This document shows positions 7,808 through 13,992 of a stretch of 19,579 nucleotides of DNA, one piece after another. The notes beneath the pieces are model-generated. The model ran no database searches, was not told the DNA's origin, and saw only the letters and a list, made by a program, of their open reading frames with translations. The first letter of the stretch is position 1, and each line of letters opens with the position of its first letter. The translations under genes were made by a program, and so were the position numbers. Source of the DNA: Kiloniellaceae bacterium. GTDB taxonomy: Bacteria; Pseudomonadota; Alphaproteobacteria; Kiloniellales; Kiloniellaceae. The stretch lies in assembly GCA_021776195.1 (NCBI GenBank), contig JAJFGK010000022.1, positions 1 through 19,579 of the forward strand, written 5' to 3'.

Positions 7808-7837
7808 GGATGGATCCCGGATCAAGTCCGGGGTGAC
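7808..7837. repeat. second copy of the REP-like half repeat
   Basis: Identical to 6474-6503 at 29 of 30 positions (C at 6481, T at 7815), including CCGGATCAAGTCCGGGGTGA. The inverted left half found in the first copy is absent here. Confidence 0.8.
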
Positions 7838-7873
7838 GCGCAGGGAAAGACGACAGGCAAACCGGCCAGTGTC

Positions 7874-9052
7874 CTACCCCAGCACCCGTGCCAGCACCGT
7901 GAAGAGCGCGTCGATATCGGTCTCGTCGTTGTAGAGGTGGGGTGTCACCCGCAGGGAGGTACCGCGCAGGCTGACGTGGACCTTGGCTTCGGCGAGCGCT
8001 TCCGGCAGGCCTTGCGGCGGGCCGTCGGGATAGCGGTCCCGGGGGAAGCGCAGGCCGATGAAGTGCGGCGCCCGCAGGCCCGCCGGCAGGCTGGTCAGCC
8101 CCATCTCCGCGCCGGCCGCGGCGATCTTCGCGGTCATGGCGCCCAGGGTCGCGGCGACCGCCACCGGGGTCCAGGCGTTCAACTGCACCAGGGCCTCGCG
8201 GGCCGCCGGCAGCAGGGTGAAGTGGGCCCGCTCGCCGACATCGAAGCGCCGCGCGCCGGGCGCGTGGTCCGCCTTCAGTTCGGCCATCCGCGGGAAGTCC
8301 TCGCCGTCGAGCCAGTTGTGCGGGCTCTCCTCCAGGCTCTGGCCGTCCTGATGCCGGGGCGCCACGTAGAGATAGGAAAAGCCGTAGGGGCCCATCATCC
8401 ACTTGTAGCCCGAGGTGACGAGAAAGTCGGGCTGCACGGCGGCCAGATCGAGCGGATTGGCGCCCAAGGATTGACTGGCGTCGATCACCAGCGCCGCGCC
8501 GGCCGCGCGCAGGGCCGCGCCGATCCGCGCCAGATCGAGCAGGCCGCCGTCCATCCAGTGATTGTGCGGCAGGGCGGCGATGGCAACCCGCTCGTCGATC
8601 ATCGCCAGGACGGCGGCGGTCCAGTCGCCGTCGGCGGGCCGCGGCACGGTCGCCCACTCGGCGCCGTTGCGCGCCGCCAGATCGCGCCAGCTATAGACGT
8701 TGGAGGGGTATTGGTCGGCCAGGGTCAGCACCCGCTTGCCGGCCGGCAGGGCCAGGTTGCGCGCCGCCGTGGCGATGCCGTAGCTGGTCGCCGGGACCAG
8801 CGCGATGTCCTCGGCGGTGGCGCCGATCAGCCGCGCGAAGAGGCCGCGGATCTCCTCTACGGGCGCGAAGAAATCCGGCGCCGTGATCTCCCAGGGATGG
8901 CTCTCCTGCGCCAGCCCCTTCTCGCCCGCCGCGCGCGAGGCCTTGAGCAGCGGTGAGATGTAGGCGCAGTTGAGATAGTGCAGGTCCTCGGGGATGTCGA
9001 AGAGCGCACGTTGGCTGGAAAGGAGCGGGCAAGGGATCTCATCGGCTGTCAT
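7874..9052 (-). CDS. class V aminotransferase-fold PLP enzyme
   Basis: A 392-aa fold-type I PLP enzyme of the isopenicillin-N-epimerase/cysteine-desulfurase/kynureninase-like group. Residues that can be placed are D191 in LVIDASQSLGANPLDL (contacts the pyridine nitrogen), K217 in VTSGYKWMMGPYG (Schiff-base lysine), N164 in LPHNHWMDGG, and the early phosphate-site block LVPATSYGIA (about 85-94). The C-terminal domain ends with LRVTPHLYNDETDID, usual for the family. No Cys stands in a desulfurase position, so transamination, epimerisation or another lyase reaction is more likely. The ATG at 9052 overlaps the upstream dioxygenase stop as ATGA, which argues against the longer frame reaching 9136 and indicates translational coupling. 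Last gene of the ubiX-tauD-aminotransferase operon. Confidence 0.88.
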   Translation of the reverse strand: MTADEIPCPLLSSQRALFDIPEDLHYLNCAYISPLLKASRAAGEKGLAQESHPWEITAPDFFAPVEEIRGLFARLIGATAEDIALVPATSYGIATAARNLALPAGKRVLTLADQYPSNVYSWRDLAARNGAEWATVPRPADGDWTAAVLAMIDERVAIAALPHNHWMDGGLLDLARIGAALRAAGAALVIDASQSLGANPLDLAAVQPDFLVTSGYKWMMGPYGFSYLYVAPRHQDGQSLEESPHNWLDGEDFPRMAELKADHAPGARRFDVGERAHFTLLPAAREALVQLNAWTPVAVAATLGAMTAKIAAAGAEMGLTSLPAGLRAPHFIGLRFPRDRYPDGPPQGLPEALAEAKVHVSLRGTSLRVTPHLYNDETDIDALFTVLARVLG

Positions 9053-9876
9053 GGGTCGCTTTCTTGTTCCAGGGCGCTGGCGCGGATCATGCGGCGGCGC
9101 TGGCCGGGATAGTCGTTGACCGGGAAATGCAGGCAATAGCGGTTGTCCCAGATCGCCAGGTCGCCGGCCCGCCAGGTCAGGCGGCAGGTAAATTCCGGCC
9201 GCACGGCCCGGCCGGTCAGGGCCTGCAACAGCGGCGCCGACTCGGCCCGGGTCCAGCCCGCGAAGCGCGACGTGAACATGCGGTTGAGGTAGAGCGCTTC
9301 GCGGCCGCTGCCTGGCTGTCGCCGCACCACGGGATGAAGGGCGCTCAGCGCGTCCTCTTCGAGCCCTTGAGGCGCGCGGTAGCTGTGCAGCGCGCGCAGG
9401 GGCCGCAGGAAGGCCTGCAGACCCGGTGACAGAGCCTCGAAGGCGGCGATCTGGCTGGCGAAGAGGGTGTCGCCGCCGACTGCCGGGACCTCGAGGGCGT
9501 GCAGCAGGGAGACCGAGGCGGCCGGCCGCAGGTAGGTGACGTCGGCGTGCCAGTCGCCGCCGCCGAAGACCGCCCTGTCCCCGGGTTCCTTGACCAGCGC
9601 CATGACCGCCGGGTGATCCGGCGGGCCGGGCAGTTCGGGATGGACGAAGGGGCGGCCGAAGCGCGCCGTCAGGTCTGTCAGGCCGGCGGGGTCGAGGCTC
9701 TGGCCGGGCAGGCGCAGCACCAGATAGCGCGCCAGCAGGGCCTGGAGCCGGCCGAAGCCGGCGTCGTCCAGATGGGCCAGATCGAAACCCTCGACCGTCG
9801 CCCCCAGGGCCCCGGCCAGGGGTACGGCCGGCGGCAGCGCGCAGGTCTCCTGGGGGCTCGTCCGGCTCAGGCTCAT
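9049..9876 (-). CDS. TauD/TfdA-family Fe(II)/2-oxoglutarate-dependent dioxygenase
   Basis: Predicted non-haem iron oxygenase that hydroxylates a small substrate while decarboxylating 2-oxoglutarate. The 275-aa protein matches TauD length. The facial triad is H110 and D112 in GDWHADVTY and H250 in CLHFPVNDYPGQRR; the 2-oxoglutarate carboxylate Arg is in the QRRR cluster just after (260-263), with a Thr in VGGDTLFA (about 133-140). HPVVRRQPGSGREALYLN is the usual TauD-like segment. Sulfonates, chlorophenoxy acids, or amine-type substrates are known for the family, so the substrate here is open. It lies 4 bases after the ubiX stop and overlaps the aminotransferase start by 4 bases, so the three are almost certainly one operon. 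Confidence 0.92.
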   Translation of the reverse strand: MSLSRTSPQETCALPPAVPLAGALGATVEGFDLAHLDDAGFGRLQALLARYLVLRLPGQSLDPAGLTDLTARFGRPFVHPELPGPPDHPAVMALVKEPGDRAVFGGGDWHADVTYLRPAASVSLLHALEVPAVGGDTLFASQIAAFEALSPGLQAFLRPLRALHSYRAPQGLEEDALSALHPVVRRQPGSGREALYLNRMFTSRFAGWTRAESAPLLQALTGRAVRPEFTCRLTWRAGDLAIWDNRYCLHFPVNDYPGQRRRMIRASALEQESDP

Positions 9877-9880
9877 GGCG

Positions 9881-10477
9881 TCAGACCTCGACGGCGCCCG
9901 GCTCGGGGGCGCTTTCGCCCCAGCGCCGCACCAGACCGCTCTCCAGCGCGAAGAGGTCGAGCACCCGGCCGACCGTGTGGTCGATCAGGTCGTCCAGGCT
10001 TTGGGGCTTGCTGTAGAAGGCGGGCACCGGCGGCGCGACGATCGCGCCCATCTCCGAGACCTGCAGCATGTTGCGCAGGTGGCCGCTGTGCAGCGGCGTC
10101 TCGCGCAGCATCAGGACCAGCCGCCGGCGCTCCTTCAGGGTGACGTCGGCGGCGCGGGTCAGCAGCGAGGTCGTGACCCCGCTGGCGATCTCGCCCAGGG
10201 AGCGCACCGAGCAGGGCGCGACCACCATGCCCAGGGTCTTGAAGGAGCCGCTGGAAATGGCCGCGCCGAGATTGCCCACCGGATGGTTAACGTCTGCCAG
10301 GGCGCGCAGCTCGGCGGGCTTCATGTCGGATTCGTGGGCCAGGGTCATTTCCGCTGCCCGGGAGACCACCAGGTGCGACTCGACCGGCAGGGCGCGCAGG
10401 GTTTGCAGCAGGCGGATGCCGTAGACGACGCCGCTGGCCCCGGAAATGCCGACAATCAGGCGCGGAAACTCAGCCAT
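9881..10477 (-). CDS. ubiX: UbiX-type flavin prenyltransferase
   Basis: Makes prenylated FMN from FMN and dimethylallyl (pyro)phosphate, the cofactor of UbiD-type decarboxylases. The 198-aa protein has the family opening LIVGISGASGVVYGIRLL (about 7-24), the FMN-site segment VVAPCSVRSLGEIASG (about 85-100), TSLLTRAADVTLKERRRLVLMLRETPLH (about 103-130) with the basic residues that bind the prenyl phosphate, and MGAIVAPPVPAFY (about 143-155). I chose ATG at 10477 because AGGAAGGA lies directly upstream; the frame continues to 10519 but lacks such a site. First gene of a three-gene minus operon. No ubiD gene is in the window, so the client decarboxylase must be elsewhere. Confidence 0.95.
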   Translation of the reverse strand: MAEFPRLIVGISGASGVVYGIRLLQTLRALPVESHLVVSRAAEMTLAHESDMKPAELRALADVNHPVGNLGAAISSGSFKTLGMVVAPCSVRSLGEIASGVTTSLLTRAADVTLKERRRLVLMLRETPLHSGHLRNMLQVSEMGAIVAPPVPAFYSKPQSLDDLIDHTVGRVLDLFALESGLVRRWGESAPEPGAVEV

Positions 10478-10533
10478 AGGGTCCTTCCTGGCGGGTGACG
10501 GGGTTTTTGGGCGCGCCACGGGCCGTCACGAAT

Positions 10534-10562
10534 TTGCAATCTAGAGCCATTTTGGCTAGCAT
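10534..10562 (+). promoter_or_regulatory. candidate sigma70-type promoter for the YdcH-like gene
   Basis: TTGCAA (10534-10539) and TAGCAT (10557-10562) are 17 bases apart, each matching 4 of 6 consensus bases, about 30 bases before the AGGAGGA site of the small gene at 10593. Pattern match only. Confidence 0.35.
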
Positions 10563-10592
10563 ATTAGCGCATCATGCATAAGGAGGAGCCAT

Positions 10593-10757
10593 ATGATTTC
10601 AGAAGAGCGTCTGGTGGTGTTGCGTACGCGCCACGCCGCCTTGGAAGGCGAGATCGATGAAGAAAATCACCGTCCTCATCCTGATGACTTCAAGATCTCG
10701 GAACTCAAGCGAGAGAAGCTCAAACTGAAAGAACAGATGGAAGGCATACGACCCTAG
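10593..10757 (+). CDS. YdcH/DUF465 family small protein
   Basis: A 54-aa ORF starting MISEERLVVLRTRHAALEGE and ending at TAG 10755-10757. It has the DUF465 (YdcH/SlyX-like) pattern: L..LR.RHA.LE..I.EE..RPHPDDF.I..LKREKLKLKEQM, a charged helical pair likely to form a coiled coil. Function of the family is not established. The start is certain from AAGGAGGA 5 bases before the ATG, an unusually complete Shine-Dalgarno match for this window. It is divergent from ubiX, with a possible promoter in the 115-bp gap, and is followed by a 426-bp non-coding stretch that ends at the cold-shock gene. Codon pattern fits a short, well-translated protein. Confidence 0.88.
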   Translation: MISEERLVVLRTRHAALEGEIDEENHRPHPDDFKISELKREKLKLKEQMEGIRP

Positions 10758-10927
10758 CCGCCAAGGGGCCCCATAGGTACAAGGGGTCTCATGCTTTAAA
10801 GGGTCCGCCATCGGCCGTTTCGGTTCAGCACCTTCGGTCGCGCCTTTCCGATAGTCTGCTGCCCGACGTCAGAATTGGACACCGTCGGTAAGGCACAAAA
10901 GAAAAAATACATCGCGTTTGTGGGAAG

Positions 10928-10964
10928 CGCGCAGGACAATTTTGTTCCTGCGCGTTTTTGTTTG
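10928..10964 (+). terminator. Rho-independent terminator
   Basis: CGCGCAGGA (10928-10936) and TCCTGCGCG (10946-10954) form a perfect 9-bp GC-rich stem with a 9-base loop, followed directly by TTTTTGTTTG. This is the clearest intrinsic terminator in the window and reads on the plus strand. Confidence 0.88.
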
Positions 10965-10993
10965 CCCGCGTTCTGGCCCCTGTGGGGACAGGG

Positions 10994-11031
10994 TGCCGAG
11001 TCGGCAGCCTTGCAAAGAAGGCTCGCAAGGC
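10994..11031 (+). promoter_or_regulatory. paired hairpins in the cold-shock gene leader
   Basis: TGCCG-AGT-CGGCA and GCCTTGC-(11 nt)-GCAAGGC are adjacent perfect stems about 150 bases before the cold-shock start. CspA-type mRNAs in other bacteria have long, temperature-sensitive leaders; whether this one acts that way is inference. A weak TTGCAA/TATATC promoter-like pair (11010-11040) overlaps the second stem, so the true transcript start may lie either side. Confidence 0.35.
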
Positions 11032-11183
11032 CCATATATCCCTGGTGACGGCTGCATATCGAAAGCCGGTAGAGCTCGAGCAGCCATACCACGTCTGCAA
11101 GTATCTCCTCTCAAAATATGCGCCCTTGCCCCGCCGAAGCACTATCGCTTCCGCGGGAATTTCCGCTTAGGACGACAGCTAAA

Positions 11184-11393
11184 ATGACCACTGGAACCGT
11201 AAAATTCTTCAATGCAACCAAGGGCTATGGCTTCATCGAGCCGGAAGACGGCTCGAAAGACGCCTTTGTTCACATCTCGGCCGTCGAACGCGCCGGGCTG
11301 AACTCGCTCAATGAGGGACAGAAGGTCTCTTACGAGCTGCGGGCCGGTCAAAACGGCAAATCCTCCGCCGAGGATCTGTCCGTCATCGAATGA
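11184..11393 (+). CDS. CspA-family cold-shock protein
   Basis: A 69-aa single-domain nucleic-acid chaperone that binds single-stranded RNA/DNA and melts structure. RNP1 is KGYGFIEP (13-20) and RNP2 is AFVHI (27-31), within the opening [20 protein letters not shown]; the length and ending fit the small alphaproteobacterial Csp group. The start is set by homology: the open frame extends upstream to 11118, but MTTGTVKFF is the family N-terminus. The Shine-Dalgarno site is weak (TAGGAC), which with the structured leader suggests post-transcriptional control. A lysine-rich small protein gene follows 104 bases downstream across a stable hairpin. The specific paralogue cannot be named. Confidence 0.95.
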   Translation: MTTGTVKFFNATKGYGFIEPEDGSKDAFVHISAVERAGLNSLNEGQKVSYELRAGQNGKSSAEDLSVIE

Positions 11394-11404
11394 TCAGGCC
11401 GTGC

Positions 11405-11432
11405 GCCGCCTCCAACCTGGGTTGGGGGCGGC
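11405..11432 (+). terminator. 12-bp hairpin between csp and the small basic protein
   Basis: GCCGCCTCCAAC (11405-11416) pairs with GTTGGGGGCGGC (11421-11432) around a CTGG loop, with a single T-G wobble. There is no T-run after it, so it could be a partial terminator, an RNase barrier or a processing site between the two genes. Confidence 0.45.
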
Positions 11433-11497
11433 CGCGTCGCATCGGCGCCATGAATTTCCAGCCGTGACACCTTGAATCGAAGCAGAGGACCAGCGAA

Positions 11498-11728
11498 ATG
11501 CGAAGTTCAGTCAAAACCAGCGCCGAGCAGCGGTTCGCTGCAACCCAGAAGAAAAACGACCAGTTCCTCAAGCAAAAGGAAAAAAACTGGCAGGAGATGA
11601 CCGAGAAGACGGCTCGCCTCAAGGCCCTGCGCCTGGCCAAGGAAGCCGCCGACAACGAAGCCGCCGAGGCGGCGGCCGCGCTCGAGGCCGAAGAAAAGGC
11701 CGCCAACAAAAAGAAGAAGAAGAAATAG
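11498..11728 (+). CDS. small lysine/alanine/glutamate-rich coiled-coil protein, function unknown
   Basis: A 76-aa protein with no catalytic motif. It begins MRSSVKTSAEQRFAATQKK, passes through a charged heptad-like helix (about 8-68: KEKNWQEMTEKTARLKALRLAKEAAD-type pattern, then an Ala/Glu stretch) and ends in NKKKKKK. The strongly basic tail and AGAGGA site before the ATG suggest a real, expressed gene. The composition suits a nucleic-acid or ribosome associated helix. Similar small proteins next to csp genes in alphaproteobacteria are my recollection and are not verified here. The position after the cold-shock gene suggests a shared stress role, which is inference. Confidence 0.75.
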   Translation: MRSSVKTSAEQRFAATQKKNDQFLKQKEKNWQEMTEKTARLKALRLAKEAADNEAAEAAAALEAEEKAANKKKKKK

Positions 11729-11735
11729 CGGCCGT

Positions 11736-11768
11736 TAGAGCACTCCCATGTAACAAAGAAGTGCTCTA
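11736..11768. terminator. 9-bp inverted repeat between convergent genes
   Basis: TAGAGCACT (11736-11744) and AGTGCTCTA (11760-11768) are perfect complements with a 15-base loop, 8 bases after the stop of the lysine-rich protein and 44 before the stop of the convergent gene. No T-run follows. A bidirectional terminator or a dyad binding site are both possible. Confidence 0.45.
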
Positions 11769-11811
11769 GCTCAGCGCCAGCAACACTCGGCCGCCGGCCG
11801 GCAAACGGGCC

Positions 11812-13884
11812 CTACTGATTGGCCTGCACCGTCAGGTTCAAGGCCTTGGCGAGTTCGCCCGGCGCCGCTTCCGAGAGTGACGGAATCAAGAGCATCGACA
11901 CCGGCTCGACCGGGGTCAAAGCGATCTCCAATTTCTTCGGATCCGCGATAAAGGCCCGCAAGGCCGCCACCACCTTTTCGATCAGCGCGGGGTCCTGCAG
12001 CATCGACGCGAAGGCCTCGGCCTGGGCACCGTATCCGGCCTTGATCTCGGCCTCGTCCTGGCCGGTGGTCTGGGCCAGCGCCTTGATCGCCCGAGGTAGC
12101 AGCGACTGGTCCTGATAGGTCAGCCGGGCGCCGCCCAGGAACAGCTCCTGCAGCGCCTCCGGGGCGAGGGCGGCCATGTCGCCGTGGACCGCGGCGATGA
12201 ACTCCTCGCCGAGGCCGGTCACCGCCATCTCGAAATTCAAGACCCCCAGGTCATGGAGACGAAACTCGAAGCCTTCCATGCGCGCCTCCCGGGCCGGAAT
12301 GTCCCAGCGGTAGCCGCCGGCGAAGGACAGCGTGACGCGATCCAACTCCATAAGCTCGGCGATGCCCGCCAGACTGGGATCCGGAACGAAGTCGAGGGGA
12401 ACCTCGAGCTCCCTCATCAGAAAGGTGCTGTGGGTCGCCACCGACTGCACATAGTCGGCGGATTCGCCGCGCAGCTCCTCCAGGGTCATGGCGGCGCCAT
12501 CGGTCTCGACACGCAGGCCGGCCAAGGCCATGAGATCGAGTTTGGGCATGCTGCCCAGGGGCCAGGGCTCGCCCGCCGCCAGCTTCTGCCAGTTGGCGAC
12601 CGCGCCGCTGTAGTCGAGCCCGCCCAGCTCGAAGTTGGCCAGCGCGAAACTGCCCTCGCCCTCGACCGCGGCGGCCAGGTTCTCCAGGACGATCTTGCCC
12701 AGGCGCGCGCCCTCGTAGTCTGCGACCACCACGCGGTCCAGGGTGAAGAGCGGTGCCCCGGCCGCCGCCTGTCCGTCGGCTGCCTGATCGCCTGCCGCCT
12801 TGCTGACCTTCATGCCGGCGATCTCCATCTCGCCGATCCGGTAAAGACCCAGCATCGTCTCGAAGAAGCCCGCCAGTTCCTCCGGGGTCGCGTTCTCCAG
12901 ATCCATATTGATAAAGGCGAGAAGGCCGGGCCTCACCGCATAGTCGCTCAGTGTCACACGGGCGACCTCGATGGCCAGGGGATCCGGTAGCTCGTCACCT
13001 GTAATCTGATAAGTCAGGCCCTCCATCGCGAACTCTTCCATGATCGGCTCGAAGGACCCGGGTTCGTTCGGGTCGACCGGGCCATAGGCCTTGACCAGGG
13101 TCACCAGGTCGACGCCGTTGACCGACAGGCTGTCTGCGGTCATGACGGCCTTCATGGCCGCCGGGCCGCCGATCACGGTGTCGACCGAAAGGTCTTCCAT
13201 AACTTGCGATCCCATGCGCCCATCCTTCAGGTCGCGAAGAACGAAGTTCGTCAGGGTAAAGTCGTAGGTCAGGTCGACGGCTTCCTGCTGCGGCAGTGCC
13301 ACGGCGAGCTGCACGGTGCCATCGTAGCCCTCGGCGATCAGTTCCGCGGCGTCCAGGCCCCGGGCAATCGGATCGAGCAGACCGAGGAAGACCGGGTCAT
13401 CGAGGCTGACGATCTCCAGCGCGAAGAGCTCCCGGTAAGCTTGGATGTAGTCCGGCGTAATGCGTAGGGCCTTGCCATGGTAGCGATCGATTTGGGCCCG
13501 CAACGCGGGGATTCCGGCAAGGTTGGCGATGGGCGGCTCGAAGGTCAGGCCGGCCAGTTGCAGGGCGAGGCCGGTCGCCTCGAAACTCTCGATGGTCACC
13601 ACGCCGCTTGCGTCTTCGGCCGGCTCGACCAGCACGAGTTTGTCGATCGTCAATGTGGCCTCATCGGCATAGGAAAAGGCCAGCGCGATCTGGTCGATCT
13701 CGGCGACATTGTCCCACAGGCTGTAGCGCACGGTGCCGCGCGTCGCGGTGGCACCGGGCTGTAACTGCGCCAGGATGGCGTCGACCCGGGCTTCGGCCTT
13801 GCTCTGGGCATAATACTCCAGACCGAAGACCCCGCCGACCCCGAGAACCACCAGGGCGACGACCGCGATGACGAGTTTTTTCAT
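11812..13884 (-). CDS. large membrane-anchored periplasmic protein, unknown function (YdgA/DUF945- or AsmA-like architecture)
   Basis: The 690-aa protein begins MKKLVIAVVALVVLGVGGVF, a basic start and hydrophobic stretch with no clear lipobox or cleavage motif, so it is probably a signal anchor with the rest in the periplasm. The body is acidic, rich in short beta-type segments with repeated phrases (IDQIALAFSYADEATLTIDKL; VTLSDYAVRPGLLAFINMDLENATPEELAGFFETMLGLYRIGEMEIAGM; ANFELGGLDYSG), and ends in FIADPKKLEIALTPVEPVSML and LNLTVQAN. This layout recalls YdgA/DUF945 and AsmA-like envelope proteins, but no domain is certain. AGGAGAGG precedes the ATG. It is transcribed alone, facing the csp cluster, and is 108 bases from the acyl-CoA synthetase stop. 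Confidence 0.8.
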   Translation of the reverse strand: MKKLVIAVVALVVLGVGGVFGLEYYAQSKAEARVDAILAQLQPGATATRGTVRYSLWDNVAEIDQIALAFSYADEATLTIDKLVLVEPAEDASGVVTIESFEATGLALQLAGLTFEPPIANLAGIPALRAQIDRYHGKALRITPDYIQAYRELFALEIVSLDDPVFLGLLDPIARGLDAAELIAEGYDGTVQLAVALPQQEAVDLTYDFTLTNFVLRDLKDGRMGSQVMEDLSVDTVIGGPAAMKAVMTADSLSVNGVDLVTLVKAYGPVDPNEPGSFEPIMEEFAMEGLTYQITGDELPDPLAIEVARVTLSDYAVRPGLLAFINMDLENATPEELAGFFETMLGLYRIGEMEIAGMKVSKAAGDQAADGQAAAGAPLFTLDRVVVADYEGARLGKIVLENLAAAVEGEGSFALANFELGGLDYSGAVANWQKLAAGEPWPLGSMPKLDLMALAGLRVETDGAAMTLEELRGESADYVQSVATHSTFLMRELEVPLDFVPDPSLAGIAELMELDRVTLSFAGGYRWDIPAREARMEGFEFRLHDLGVLNFEMAVTGLGEEFIAAVHGDMAALAPEALQELFLGGARLTYQDQSLLPRAIKALAQTTGQDEAEIKAGYGAQAEAFASMLQDPALIEKVVAALRAFIADPKKLEIALTPVEPVSMLLIPSLSEAAPGELAKALNLTVQANQ

Positions 13885-13992
13885 GACAACCTCTCCTAGG
13901 ATAGGACAACAAAGACCTAGCGGTTATCGCGCGATTCCACAACGCCCGCCCGGCCGACGACCCCTGCGATACCGCGGCGCCTGGCCTGGGCC

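Larger units (their letters stand above)
7634..7873. other. 240-bp convergent intergenic region with two repeat-derived hairpins
   Basis: No gene is seen. The region holds a 10-bp direct repeat TCCGAAAAGG (7641-7650 and 7654-7663), a perfect 12-bp hairpin at 7771-7797 and a half copy of the REP-like repeat at 7808-7837. It separates the convergent enolase-superfamily and aminotransferase genes. Confidence 0.7.
10758..11183 (+). other. 426-bp non-coding stretch: terminator, possible small RNA, structured csp leader
   Basis: No credible ORF on either strand. It has a strong intrinsic terminator at 10928-10964, about 170 bases after the YdcH-like gene; the segment between could be a long 3' UTR or a small RNA. 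After the terminator, 10965-11183 is the likely leader of the cold-shock gene, with two small hairpins (TGCCG/CGGCA at 10994-11006; GCCTTGC/GCAAGGC at 11007-11031). The base composition is richer in A/T than in the surrounding genes. Confidence 0.6.

Noticed and set aside
7748..8956. 402-aa plus-strand open frame opposite the aminotransferase
   Set aside because: Starts inside the repeat-bearing intergenic region and then runs antisense to the PLP enzyme; low-complexity composition.
10796..11142. Overlapping minus-strand frames between the YdcH-like and csp genes
   Set aside because: No family resemblance, no ribosome sites, and they cross a strong plus-strand terminator and leader hairpins.
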